From Flaviaestuariibacter sp. (lineage in GTDB: Bacteria > Bacteroidota > Bacteroidia > Chitinophagales > Chitinophagaceae), in contig JAOQAI010000013.1 of assembly GCA_025963645.1 (NCBI GenBank), positions 298,318-362,317 on the forward strand: DNA of 64,000 nucleotides, read 5' to 3'. The notes under the pieces were generated by a model. That model was not told where the DNA came from. It made no database searches and saw only the letters and a list, made by a program, of their open reading frames with translations. A program made the translations under genes and the position numbers. Positions 53,406 to 62,599 of the stretch are shown piece by piece (within the stretch, counting starts at the first letter, position 1; every line of letters starts with the position of its first letter).

Positions 53406-53837
53406 ATGATAAAAGTGTGGATCGGAGTGATTGGGTATTGCCTGATGGCAGTGGGGGCAAGTTCGCAGGGCCGTGTAGTAGCCAAACTTTCCAACCTGCG
53501 TAATGAGAAAGGCGTGTGCCGGGTTTGTATTTTCAATAGTCCGGCCGCTTTCAAAGGCGAAGCCGGTATCCCTGTCGGGTGCAACACGGTTTCCGCAAAG
53601 GGCGAGCCGCAAGTGGTTTTTGAAGGTCTGCCTGCAGGCACCTATGCCGTCTTTGCTTTTCACGATGTCAACAATAACAACCGCATGGATAAGAACTTTC
53701 TGGGCATACCTAAAGAAGGCTATGGCGCTTCCCGCAATAACCTGCCATTTGCTGCCGCTCCCACTTTTGAAGGCAATAAATTTATGGTAGCTAACAAATC
53801 CACAGTAACAGTAAACATCCGCCTACGCAACTTGTAG
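53406..53837 (+). CDS. DUF2141 exported protein
   Basis: A 143-residue protein with a signal peptide and one DUF2141 domain. The motif GLPAGTYAVFAFHDVNNNNR with a following MDKNFLGIPKEGYG is its hallmark (HDxNxNxxMDxxxxGxPxEGxG). Function unknown; likely periplasmic or outer-membrane associated. Confidence 0.9.
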   Translation: MIKVWIGVIGYCLMAVGASSQGRVVAKLSNLRNEKGVCRVCIFNSPAAFKGEAGIPVGCNTVSAKGEPQVVFEGLPAGTYAVFAFHDVNNNNRMDKNFLGIPKEGYGASRNNLPFAAAPTFEGNKFMVANKSTVTVNIRLRNL

Positions 53838-53904
53838 TTATTGCATTAGTCCTGATTGTTTTTGGCCATGATTATTCCTGCAAGAGGTTCGTTGCAGATC
53901 AGTT

Positions 53905-55035
53905 TCATACAGATTTCTCTAAGGCTTTAATGAAGCCTTCCGCCGCAGTATTCACTTCCATGTGTCGCTCCACCAATCCTTGGTGATTGCCGGGCGCCAT
54001 TATCGCCAGTTGCGCTTTAGGAATATGGGTCGCCATGTAATGGCTGGCCACAGGTTTTGTAAGCCGGTCTTTGCTGGCGGCTATGATTAATGCGGGCACT
54101 TCAATAGAAGGCAGTTGCGTTGTTACATCATACTTAAACATGCCCAATGCACCCCTCGCTGTTACGGCTGGTGGCGCCATGGTAGAGAGGAGCGTAGTAT
54201 AATCCAACTGTTTTGCGGTTTGTGTTCCGGCAAAGGTCAGCCACCGGGTCATGATGTGCGAGTTGCCATTGATATAGCTCATCCAGCGGCTGATCCAGAT
54301 GAGGGGCGAAAGTGCGATCAGCACCCAGCAAAGCGGCACCAGCACCGGCTTTTGTATAGCTGTCATCAGCCTGGCAAAGAACATGGTCTTTACAGGATTT
54401 GTGTAAGTGGTATGCTCCAGAATGATCCCTTTGACTGGTGTGTTCAGCATAGATTTTAGTTTCGCTACCAGGGTCAGGATCGCCATACCGCCCATGGAGT
54501 GTCCCCAAAGGATGGGGTTCTTCGCACCCGAATGTTCGATCACGGCGTTGAGGTCTGCCGCCATTTTGTCCATGGAGAAATCTTTGTTCGCCGGGCGGGT
54601 AGATTTGCCCATGCCGGGAAGGTCCATCATGATGAGCCGGTACTCCTTTTCGAAATGCTTCTTCTGGTAATACCAGTTCTTGATATTGGCATTCAGCCCG
54701 TGAACAAATACGATCGGTTGACCTGTTTCATTTCCATAATATTCCACATTAATGATAGTTCCATCCGGACGCTTGACGGAATCAGTTTTACCCGCCTTGA
54801 AGAGATGTGGCTCGTCCTCTCCGCTTCTGCGTTTGCTTAAGAAAGCCTTTAGCAGGAGCCGTCCAAGCAGTATCAGCACCAATAAAGCTATAGCGCCGTA
54901 CAGGCAACGGTCGGCATAGGCATCGTTGAGGGTATCATTATAGCGTTGCCATTCGCGGAACAGGAAATAGGCAATAAATGGATACGCAATAGACAACAGG
55001 TCTGCCACTAAGAAAGCCAACAATAGTAATATCAT
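53905..55035 (-). CDS. Membrane-anchored alpha/beta hydrolase
   Basis: A 376-residue protein. Two hydrophobic helices (~1-25 and 46-66) precede an alpha/beta hydrolase domain with oxyanion motif VHGLNANIKNW, nucleophile Ser180 in GHSMGG, Asp in AASKDRLTKP and His in PGNHQGL. Lipase, esterase or similar; substrate unknown. No operon partner. Confidence 0.85.
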   Translation of the reverse strand: MILLLLAFLVADLLSIAYPFIAYFLFREWQRYNDTLNDAYADRCLYGAIALLVLILLGRLLLKAFLSKRRSGEDEPHLFKAGKTDSVKRPDGTIINVEYYGNETGQPIVFVHGLNANIKNWYYQKKHFEKEYRLIMMDLPGMGKSTRPANKDFSMDKMAADLNAVIEHSGAKNPILWGHSMGGMAILTLVAKLKSMLNTPVKGIILEHTTYTNPVKTMFFARLMTAIQKPVLVPLCWVLIALSPLIWISRWMSYINGNSHIMTRWLTFAGTQTAKQLDYTTLLSTMAPPAVTARGALGMFKYDVTTQLPSIEVPALIIAASKDRLTKPVASHYMATHIPKAQLAIMAPGNHQGLVERHMEVNTAAEGFIKALEKSV

Positions 55036-55304
55036 AGCTCATTTCTTGATGAGGCTGTATGCTATAAAATCGTGCCTCTAAAAACATGGGTAGTCAACAA
55101 TTCCAGATGAAACAAAGTCGGTAAAAGGGGTTTGAATACAGGCATGAGATAGAACAAATGTGGGTTTCTTAACCACTAGTAACAGCCTTACTTCCCTTGC
55201 AGCAAATTCGAATGAAGCATTACGCTTATAACCAGCCCATGCAGCTCTTACAAATGTTATTTGAAAGACTGGTTTGAAACAACAAATAGTTACCCGCACA
55301 AAAA
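55036..55304. other. Gene-free stretch
   Basis: No supported gene. A minus-strand open frame at 55078-55329 overlaps the terminator at 55305 and has no family-like content, so it is not called. Confidence 0.5.
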
Positions 55305-55326
55305 ATGCTTCCGAAAAAGGAAGCAT
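55305..55326 (-). terminator. Terminator of the 47-residue membrane protein gene
   Basis: On the minus strand ATGCTTCC, loop TTTTTC, GGAAGCAT is followed by TTTTTG. It lies 27 bp after the small gene's stop. Confidence 0.85.
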
Positions 55327-55353
55327 CACAAAAGTATAAGGTAGATGAAAGGT

Positions 55354-55497
55354 CTAGTCCATACTGCTGATCAGCACATACACATTCGATGCAATGAACG
55401 CAAGGATCAATACCATCATTACAATAGCAGGACCTAATTTAAAACCATCCTCGGTTGCGTTCTTATCCGTGCAAAAGACTTTTAATAAAGCATTCAT
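55354..55497 (-). CDS. 47-residue single-helix membrane protein
   Basis: MNALLKVFCTDKNATEDGFK, then a hydrophobic helix (LGPAIVMMVLILAFIASNVY) and VLISSMD. The gene has its own terminator just downstream. Too short for automatic calling but complete, with the pattern of a small inner-membrane protein. Function unknown. Confidence 0.65.
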   Translation of the reverse strand: MNALLKVFCTDKNATEDGFKLGPAIVMMVLILAFIASNVYVLISSMD

Positions 55498-55598
55498 ACT
55501 ATTTATAGTGTCAATTCCGTGCCATCTTTAGTGGGATAGAGAAATACCCCACTTTAAAGCTCAACCATTCTTGGATTGATTGTTGGCTTATAGCGGAT

Positions 55599-56024
55599 AT
55601 GAAAAAGATAAGCTTTATACTATCCCTATTTGTGGTGGCCTTTGCCGGTACAGCTACAGCGCAAAGCGGCAAATACTATTACTACCCGTCTTCTAACGTT
55701 TACCTCGACCCTGTAAAACAAGTATACATCTACCCGGCTGGTGGTACCTGGACACAGGTAAGCGCCTTACCGGCTTCTTATAATGTAAAAGGCGCACAAC
55801 GCGTTACCGTGTATAGTCCATCCGGTCAGGTATGGCAGCACAATGCAACCCATAAAACAAAATATAAGAAGACCACACCCGCACCAAAAGGTAAGGCCGT
55901 GGGGTATAAAGGCACCAATCCCAACAGTACGAAGGTTTACAAGACTAAGTCTGTTCACCAGAGTCATAATAAGAGCACAAAAACTACCGGCAACAATGGT
56001 GGCGGAAGGGGCAAAAAAGGATAA
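55599..56024 (+). CDS. Exported basic protein, unknown
   Basis: A 141-residue protein: signal peptide (MKKISFILSLFVVAFAGTAT), a short beta-rich part (YYYYPSSNVYLDPVKQVYIY, TWTQVSALPASY), then a Lys/Thr/Gly-rich disordered tail (KTKYKKTTPAPKGK to GRGKKG). No family recognised by name; similar proteins occur in related genomes. Probably periplasmic. Confidence 0.65.
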   Translation: MKKISFILSLFVVAFAGTATAQSGKYYYYPSSNVYLDPVKQVYIYPAGGTWTQVSALPASYNVKGAQRVTVYSPSGQVWQHNATHKTKYKKTTPAPKGKAVGYKGTNPNSTKVYKTKSVHQSHNKSTKTTGNNGGGRGKKG

Positions 56025-56193
56025 GGTCTAATCTTATAAATGCTCCTAATATAAACCCATTTAATCAATGAGTTATAAAAGCAGGGATGCCGCATCCCTG
56101 ATTTTCAGGGCTAAACACATAAGTCTTTTTTTGCAAGCATGGTACACCGTTTGCCCTAAAGGTCTTCATTCACGTTTAAAATTGATAAATACT

Positions 56194-57924
56194 ATGAAAG
56201 CAATATTCAGTTTTATGGCCGGCACCCTGGTGACGGTCACAGCAGTGGCACAGTCTAACGCCGGCACCCTGACAGTAAAGTTGGTCGGAGCCAAACAACG
56301 CACCGTGCAGGTAGACGGTATGACCTATAATGCCACTACTCAAACCACTACGGGCAATCGTCCGCAAAGCCTAGTCACGGTTCCCGGGCTCACGGTGGGG
56401 CAGCATACCTTAACGGTAACGCCTGCCGGTACTACTGCCGGCGGACGCCGCGCCGAGCCGGTCAGTACCTCGTTTACATTGCGCTCCGGTTACGACCTCA
56501 CCATTACGGTCTCCAACAACGGCGCCATGCAAACATCCGAAACGCGTATCCGCAACCGTGCAGCGGCTACAGCGATGACGCCCATGAGCACTACGAATTT
56601 CAATACGCTCTACAGCACCGTGCAGCGCACCCGCGGCAATAGCGCCAAAGCTTCCGTTATTAATAATGCGCTGAATACCACGGGCAACTATTTCACGGCT
56701 TACCAAGTGTCCCAATTGCTGCGGCAGGTTACCGGCGAATCTACCCGCCTCGATCTGGCAAAGAGCGCTTACCGTAAAGTAACGGACCCCACTGCCTACA
56801 ATCAGGTAAGCAGCCTATTGACCAGCACGGCGGCCCGTAACGAACTGTCCGCATATATGTCGGCCAATAGCAATGGCGGGAATACGGTTGTTTACAACAA
56901 CAGCAATGGCACCTACAATGCCCGCAACTTCACACCCATGTCCGATGCTACTTACCGGTCGCTCTACAGCAATATCCAGAATGCGTATTATGCCACCGAA
57001 AGGCTGACGGCCCTGCGGTCTGCTTTTGCTAACACAAATAACTATTTTACTTCTTACCAGGCAAAGGACCTTATCGCTCTCGCCGGCGATGAAACGTCGC
57101 GCCTTGAGCTAGCGAAAGCCGCTTACCGCTCGGTCTCCGATCCCGCTAATTTCACGGTCATGAACGACCTGCTGAACCTGCAGTACAACCGTGATGCGCT
57201 GGCGACCTACGTGCAGCAGTATAACAACGGCAATGTAAATGGCAACAGCGGTACAAACACATCGTATCGTACGCCTGTTTCCACAGCCACTTTCAATACC
57301 CTTTATACAGCGGTGCAGCGTCAGTGGACAGCACAGGGCAAATACGATGCAGTGGCGTCAGCCTTTGGCACAGCCGGTAACTATTATACTTCCTCACAGG
57401 TAAAGCAATTAGTAGGGTTGGTGAATGATGAAAATGGCCGTCTCGACCTGGCAAAGCGTTCCCTGCCTACCGTTACCGATGTTGATAATTTCAGCCAGGT
57501 ATATGATCTCTTAAGTACGCCCTCACTGCGAAGCGAGTTGCAGGCCTATGCCTTCAACTATATTACTACAGGTAACGGCACTACCGGTGCGGGAGTGGGA
57601 ACAGGCACCAACACTACCTATCGCACACCCATGACGGCCAGCGATTTTGAAACGCTCTATAGCGGCATTCAAAAGCAATGGATCCCCGGTTCCAAGCACT
57701 CCGCCCTGCGTTCCACCTTTGCCAACAGCAGCTATTATTTCACCGTGGCACAGGTGCGCCAGTTGTTATTGCTCACTACCGAGGACAACCGTTTAGATCT
57801 CGCAAAGACAGCGTACCGCAACATCACCGACCCGGCAAGCATTGCCAGCCTCTATGATGTGTTTGCTACCCAGGCGTCCCGCGATGCGATGGCGGAATAT
57901 GTGCGTACCAATCAACAGTATTAA
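56194..57924 (+). CDS. Exported protein with four DUF4476 domains
   Basis: A 576-residue exported protein (MKAIFSFMAGTLVTVTAVAQ). After a beta-rich N-terminal part (~20-120) there are four repeats of ~95-110 residues, each beginning MTPMSTTNFNTLYSTVQ, FTPMSDATYRSLYSNIQ, RTPVSTATFNTLYTAVQ or RTPMTASDFETLYSGIQ and containing a FTxxQVxxLL block and an LDLAKxAYRxVTD block. These are DUF4476 domains in tandem. Asn/Gly/Thr-rich linkers separate them. The start at 56194 opens the signal peptide. Function unknown. Confidence 0.88.
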   Translation: MKAIFSFMAGTLVTVTAVAQSNAGTLTVKLVGAKQRTVQVDGMTYNATTQTTTGNRPQSLVTVPGLTVGQHTLTVTPAGTTAGGRRAEPVSTSFTLRSGYDLTITVSNNGAMQTSETRIRNRAAATAMTPMSTTNFNTLYSTVQRTRGNSAKASVINNALNTTGNYFTAYQVSQLLRQVTGESTRLDLAKSAYRKVTDPTAYNQVSSLLTSTAARNELSAYMSANSNGGNTVVYNNSNGTYNARNFTPMSDATYRSLYSNIQNAYYATERLTALRSAFANTNNYFTSYQAKDLIALAGDETSRLELAKAAYRSVSDPANFTVMNDLLNLQYNRDALATYVQQYNNGNVNGNSGTNTSYRTPVSTATFNTLYTAVQRQWTAQGKYDAVASAFGTAGNYYTSSQVKQLVGLVNDENGRLDLAKRSLPTVTDVDNFSQVYDLLSTPSLRSELQAYAFNYITTGNGTTGAGVGTGTNTTYRTPMTASDFETLYSGIQKQWIPGSKHSALRSTFANSSYYFTVAQVRQLLLLTTEDNRLDLAKTAYRNITDPASIASLYDVFATQASRDAMAEYVRTNQQY

Positions 57925-57960
57925 TCCCTAATGAAAGATGTTGTGCGCAGCATCGCTATA

Positions 57961-57992
57961 AAAAAGCTCCCTGTTTTCGCAGGGAGCTTTTT
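57961..57992. terminator. Terminator after the DUF4476 gene
   Basis: A 13-bp stem AAAAAGCTCCCTG / CAGGGAGCTTTTT with a 6-nt loop. Confidence 0.9.
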
Positions 57993-57994
57993 GT

Positions 57995-58348
57995 ATGTCA
58001 CCCAGGCGGAAGGTTGTTTTGGGGACGCTCACCGATGTAGACAGGGTAGGACTCGGTAGTGGCGGTTCCGGAAGCCTTCCGTTCACGAGCGGCACCTTCA
58101 CTTTCAACGAAGGGGGCTCTGTGGTCTACACCGATGCGGCCGCTACCACCTACACCGGCAGCTGGAAGATCGTGAAGAAGAACATCAACGAAGAAACGGT
58201 CCGGAGCCTGCAGATTACCGTCGCCAATTTCACCACCCAGCAGGTGCTCAGCCAGTACTACGATGATATGACCTTCACCGGCACGGACCGCTTCAGGAGC
58301 AACATCATCACCCGCACCCGTAACTATGCTACCTACTTCAGGCGCTGA
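57995..58348 (+). pseudogene. Fragment of a lipocalin-like protein
   Basis: 117 codons opening at an ATG only 2 bp after a terminator, with no room for a promoter. The sequence FTSGTFTFNEGGSVVYTDAA, then YTGSWKIVKK, resembles the end of a lipocalin-like or similar small beta-barrel lipoprotein of Bacteroidota whose signal peptide and first strands are missing. Probably a 5'-truncated remnant; real expression from an upstream read-through is possible. Confidence 0.5.
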
Positions 58349-58603
58349 TCGGATCTTTTACCTCTTCAGTGACACAAACTGCGATAAAGCCGGCTATTTT
58401 ATACCCCCAACCGCCAATCCTCTTCTTGCGCTCTCGAAGTTTTATTTTAGTTTTGAGGAACAACCGTTTTGGTGCGGCGCTTTAACCAAGCGCGGCCTTT
58501 TGCGGTGCCAGTGATGCCCTTACCTTACCTAACCATGGTGCGCTATTTCATCCATCGGATCGCGTAGCTCGCACAGGCGAACTGCCGGTTCTAAACCGTA
58601 GCT
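58349..58603. other. Intergenic region before the sensor kinase
   Basis: 255 bp with no supported gene and no strong hairpin. Confidence 0.4.
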
Positions 58604-61603
58604 ATGGTGCTCCCAAAAAAAGCCTGGTCTTTTTTCCTGCTTGCCGCTATTCTTTTGGCGGGTCATACCGCGCCGGCGCAAACCGAAGGCCGGCAATATG
58701 TTTATCGCAACTGGGACAACCAGAGCGGGCTACCGCAGAATACGGTGAACGATATGCTTACGGATGAAGACGGCTACCTGTGGGCGGCTACCGAAGAAGG
58801 CCTGGTGCGGTTCGACGGGGCTACTTTTACCGTGCATACCGAAGCCAATACGCCGGGGCTTTCCTCCAACAACTTTTTCGACCTTTCGCGCCGGGGCGCC
58901 GAGACCTGGGCCGCGGGCCGCAATACGGTACTGCGCATCCGCAAGACCGGTGTGCAGGCTTTTGATTTCCGTAAATACCTCGAAGGCACCTGGGTGAAAT
59001 GCGTGGAGGCGGACGCCTCCGGCAGGGTATGGGTAGGCACCAGCACCGGGCAGCTTTACTATATCGAGGGCGATTCCATCCATGCCCTGGCGGGTTGGAA
59101 GGCGTCGTATGCCGGCTCGATAGAGGTGCTGCGGGCAGTGCCCGGCGGGCTGGCGATAGGCACCGCCAAAGGACTATTTGAAGTGAAAGGCGCTACCGTT
59201 CGGGCAGTCCCTACCGCCCCGTTCAAGGGGATCGCTATCACTGCACTGGCGGTAGGGAAGGGCAACGAACTATGGGTAGGCACCGCAGACGAGGGACTAT
59301 TCCGCCATGGGGGGCAACCCGCGCATTTTACGGAAAAGGACGGACTGCGGGAGTCCTTTATCAATAGCCTTGCGGTTGCTCCCGATGGCGTGCTTTGGAT
59401 CGGCACCCGCAGCTCGGGCTTCCAGGTATATGCCGGTGGGCGGTTCACGTCCCCGGAGCAAAAGAAATATGCAGCGGATGGCATTAAATCCATCCTCGTC
59501 ACGCCGTTGCAAACCGTGTGGCTGGGCACCACTTCTTCAGGGCTCCTGCAGGTAAAACCCGCACAGGTGCAGGTGCTGCCCCCAGGGTCGGCGCTTGCCG
59601 GCTCCATCATCCTGCCGGTTTACCAGCATGCCAATGGCGATACCTGGGTGGGCACGGCCGGAAAAGGTCTCAGCCGCATCGTGGGCCGCGATACCACCAC
59701 TTTTACGACTGCCAACGGTTTATCCAACAACCTGGTGCTTTCGGTGTATGGCACCGCTGATGCTATTTATATTGGCACCGCCAACGGGCTGGACCGTTTC
59801 AGCTACCGCACCGGAAAGATAGACCGCCACTTCACCAAAGCGGACGGGCTCTCCAATAACAGTATTCAATGCCTTTTCTACGATTCGCGCCAGCGCCTGT
59901 GGGTCGGCACCCGTGCCGGAGGCATAGAGCAGTTGCAGGATGGGGGAAAGGCAGCCCCCCTGGCACTTCCCGCCGCGCTTGCCCAGACCCGCTTCCTCAG
60001 CGTTTTCGAGGACCGGGCGGGGAACCTTTGGTTTGGTACCCGCGGCGGCGGCGCCCTGCGGCTGGATGCGCAGGGACGCTTTACCCGTTTTACCGTGAAG
60101 ACCGGCTTCCCGGCGGATATCGTTTATTCTTTTTATGAAGACCGGGAGGGCGGCCTTTGGATGGCTACCGACAAAGGTTTGGTAGGTTACAGCAATGGAG
60201 GCACCCGCCTTTACGACCAGGCGTCGGGGCTGCGTTTCAACGAGATCTACCGGGTGATGGAGGATGGGGATGGTTACCTGTGGCTATCCGGCAACTATGG
60301 CTTGCAGCGGGTAGCGCTGGCGGAGTTGAATACGGCGGGCGCCAGTAAGGAACTGCTTCGCACACGCCTGTTCAATGCTGCCGATGGCATGACCAACGCC
60401 GAGGCGAACGGCGGGATCTTTCCTGCCGGGTGGAAGATGCAGGACGGGAGCCTTTGGTTCCCTACGGTACAGGGCGTGGCTATCGTGAATCCCCGCTTTA
60501 TCAGCGAAGACATTGCCTCCGTTACCATTCACCTGCAGGCGGTGCGCTATGCCAATAAGGAACTTAACCCTTTTGTGCCGGTTCGTATTCCGCCCGGCGA
60601 CTATAACCTGGAGATACATTATACCAGTATTGATTTTTCAAAAGCCGGCGAGATCAGCTATCAATACCGCCTCCGGGGATTGAATAATGTGTGGATCGCA
60701 GCAGGCAACCGCCGGACCGCTTACTATTCCGGGCTGGCACCCGGCAACTATCATTTCGAGGTGCGGGCGGAGCAGTACGGCAAATGGTCGCCGGTAGCGG
60801 TGCTGCCTTTCACGCTGGAAGCCCGGTTTTACCAAACCCTCTGGTTCAAGGGCCTGCTGCTGCTCGGCGTCTTGGCCATCGGTATGTGGGTCGTCTGGCA
60901 GCAAAAGCGCCGCGAACAGCGGAAGCTGCTGCAGCAACGGAGGGTCACCAAAGCGCAGATCACCGGTCAAGAGAAGGAGCGCCAGGTGATCGGGACCGAG
61001 CTGCACGACAATATCAACCAGCAGCTCACCACCGCCAAGCTTTACCTCGATATGGCCCGTGCCAACGAAGACATGCGCCTGCCCATGGTGGAGAAAAGCG
61101 AGCAGGTGGTGCATAATGTGATCAACGAGATCCGGGCACTTTGCAAATCCCTTATCCCGCCGACGCTCAAAGACATTGGGCTAAAAGAGGCTTTGGTAGA
61201 GCTCATCGAATCTTACGAGCTGCTCAACCAGTTTCACCTGCATTTTTCCTGCCCGGTGGCGCTGGAGACTTTGGATGAAGACCTGCAGTTCTCGCTTTTC
61301 CGCATCACGCAGGAGCAGCTCACCAATATTGCCAAGCATGCCAGGGCGGCCAATGCCTGGGTGAGCTTCCGGCAAACGGATAACCAGTTATTACTGACGA
61401 TTAAAGATGACGGGAAAGGCTTCTCTCCAAAGATAAAATCCAAGGGCATGGGATTGGCCAATATCCGCCACCGCCTCGAATTGTACAACGGCTTTATGGA
61501 CATCCAGTCAGCGCCGGGCGAGGGTTGTGTGCTTAAAATAGCTATCCCGCGTTCTACTGCTTCTAAAAGACCAGGGACACAATGGACATCTCATTCTGCT
61601 TAA
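58604..61603 (+). CDS. Propeller-type sensor histidine kinase (NarL/HisKA_3)
   Basis: A 999-residue sensor. Signal peptide, then two seven-bladed propellers made of two-component-regulator repeats (GYLWAATEEGLVRFDG, LWVGTADEGLFR, LWFGTRGGGALR), a Y_Y_Y domain (~660-735; YQYRLRGLNNVW), one TM helix (~747-767) and a HisKA_3 domain with His801 in GTELHDN. The HATPase has NIAKHARA, DDGKGF and GMGLANIRHR. It senses an extracytoplasmic ligand. Unlike most such genes it is not followed by a LuxR-type regulator; a single receiver lies 540 bp downstream. GC-rich relative to the island. Confidence 0.93.
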   Translation: MVLPKKAWSFFLLAAILLAGHTAPAQTEGRQYVYRNWDNQSGLPQNTVNDMLTDEDGYLWAATEEGLVRFDGATFTVHTEANTPGLSSNNFFDLSRRGAETWAAGRNTVLRIRKTGVQAFDFRKYLEGTWVKCVEADASGRVWVGTSTGQLYYIEGDSIHALAGWKASYAGSIEVLRAVPGGLAIGTAKGLFEVKGATVRAVPTAPFKGIAITALAVGKGNELWVGTADEGLFRHGGQPAHFTEKDGLRESFINSLAVAPDGVLWIGTRSSGFQVYAGGRFTSPEQKKYAADGIKSILVTPLQTVWLGTTSSGLLQVKPAQVQVLPPGSALAGSIILPVYQHANGDTWVGTAGKGLSRIVGRDTTTFTTANGLSNNLVLSVYGTADAIYIGTANGLDRFSYRTGKIDRHFTKADGLSNNSIQCLFYDSRQRLWVGTRAGGIEQLQDGGKAAPLALPAALAQTRFLSVFEDRAGNLWFGTRGGGALRLDAQGRFTRFTVKTGFPADIVYSFYEDREGGLWMATDKGLVGYSNGGTRLYDQASGLRFNEIYRVMEDGDGYLWLSGNYGLQRVALAELNTAGASKELLRTRLFNAADGMTNAEANGGIFPAGWKMQDGSLWFPTVQGVAIVNPRFISEDIASVTIHLQAVRYANKELNPFVPVRIPPGDYNLEIHYTSIDFSKAGEISYQYRLRGLNNVWIAAGNRRTAYYSGLAPGNYHFEVRAEQYGKWSPVAVLPFTLEARFYQTLWFKGLLLLGVLAIGMWVVWQQKRREQRKLLQQRRVTKAQITGQEKERQVIGTELHDNINQQLTTAKLYLDMARANEDMRLPMVEKSEQVVHNVINEIRALCKSLIPPTLKDIGLKEALVELIESYELLNQFHLHFSCPVALETLDEDLQFSLFRITQEQLTNIAKHARAANAWVSFRQTDNQLLLTIKDDGKGFSPKIKSKGMGLANIRHRLELYNGFMDIQSAPGEGCVLKIAIPRSTASKRPGTQWTSHSA

Positions 61604-61786
61604 GGGCATAGCCAACAATCTTCGCATTTGCCGGGCTTGGATTCAGGCTAAAAGTTTACAAGTAGCAAGGGATAACAATATGGCAGCCGGCTTTTAATCT
61701 TTTTCCCCATGATAGGAAGATGGCTATTTATAAAACCCCATCTATGGAAACTCCACCAAACTTCCCCAAATTTGTAGTTTACGGCT

Positions 61787-62068
61787 ATGACAAAAAGGGC
61801 AACGAGTTTAGAGGCTTTCAATGAGTTATCCACGGGAGAACAATTCCGCCTGCTGCATACCGATGGCGTTTTCATCGGCAAGCGCAAACTCGGAGCGCAA
61901 ACCGTGGTGCTTTTCCAGCTCGCCGGTTTTTATGTAGAGGTTTATTATACCGCCTACCGCCGCGAGGTGGCGGCTGTCGTCACTACCGATAATACAGATG
62001 TCCTCCAACTCTATATAGACCAGGTGCAGCTGCCCGATCTCGATTCCGAGGAACCACCTGCCAAATAA
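61787..62068 (+). CDS. Small conserved protein, unknown
   Basis: A 93-residue soluble protein (MTKRATSLEAFNELSTGEQF). The block HTDGVFIGKRKLG and FQLAGFYVEVYYTAYRREV is recognisable from short hypothetical proteins in Chitinophagaceae. It stands between the sensor kinase and the receiver protein. No function can be set. Confidence 0.7.
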   Translation: MTKRATSLEAFNELSTGEQFRLLHTDGVFIGKRKLGAQTVVLFQLAGFYVEVYYTAYRREVAAVVTTDNTDVLQLYIDQVQLPDLDSEEPPAK

Positions 62069-62143
62069 TTTTTGACCCCTTCCTTCGGCACACTGCCGCT
62101 TTTCTTTACTTTTAGTCCCAGCCAACTATCACCGCCATCCATT

Positions 62144-62593
62144 ATGACAAAATCTTTACCTACCCGCAGCCTTGTGCTCTATGCCGAGGACGACACCGAC
62201 GACCGCGAATTGCTTACCGAAATATTTGCAGAATATGCTGCGATAATTGAACTCGTAACTTTTGGAACCGGGCAGGAACTGCTCGATTACTTAAAGAGCC
62301 TCCATCCCCTGCAGCCACAGCCCTGCCTCGTCATTCTCGATATCAATATGCCCATTCTCGATGGAAAGGCAACTTTGAAAACTCTCCGCCAAACCGACCG
62401 TTTCGATTCCGTACCCGTAGTATTATTTACCACTTCCACCCTGCCCCACGAAGCCGCCTTTGCTGAGAAGCACAGTGCCGGTTTTGTCACCAAGCCTATT
62501 CACCTGGGGCAGGTGCACCAGATCGTAGACCAAATGCTTCAACACTGCACGGACAGCTTTAAAAGAAGGGTAGAGCGGCACCGGCGTGAATGA
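62144..62593 (+). CDS. Single-domain response regulator
   Basis: A 149-residue receiver: acidic pocket E15-D16-D17, phospho-acceptor Asp66 in VILDINMPILDG, switch residues in FTTST and Lys117 in VTKPI. There is no output domain, so it acts through protein contacts, as in CheY-like or phosphorelay proteins. The ATG at 62144 is preferred to a TTG 72 bp upstream. It could take phosphate from the sensor kinase upstream, but the gene is not adjacent to it and this is inference. Confidence 0.9.
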   Translation: MTKSLPTRSLVLYAEDDTDDRELLTEIFAEYAAIIELVTFGTGQELLDYLKSLHPLQPQPCLVILDINMPILDGKATLKTLRQTDRFDSVPVVLFTTSTLPHEAAFAEKHSAGFVTKPIHLGQVHQIVDQMLQHCTDSFKRRVERHRRE

Positions 62594-62599
62594 CAACCA

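Noticed and set aside
55078..55329. Minus-strand ORF of 83 codons
   Set aside because: It overlaps the terminator of the small membrane gene and shows no family-like features.
59059..59610. Minus-strand ORF of 183 codons
   Set aside because: Antisense shadow of the GC-rich sensor kinase gene.
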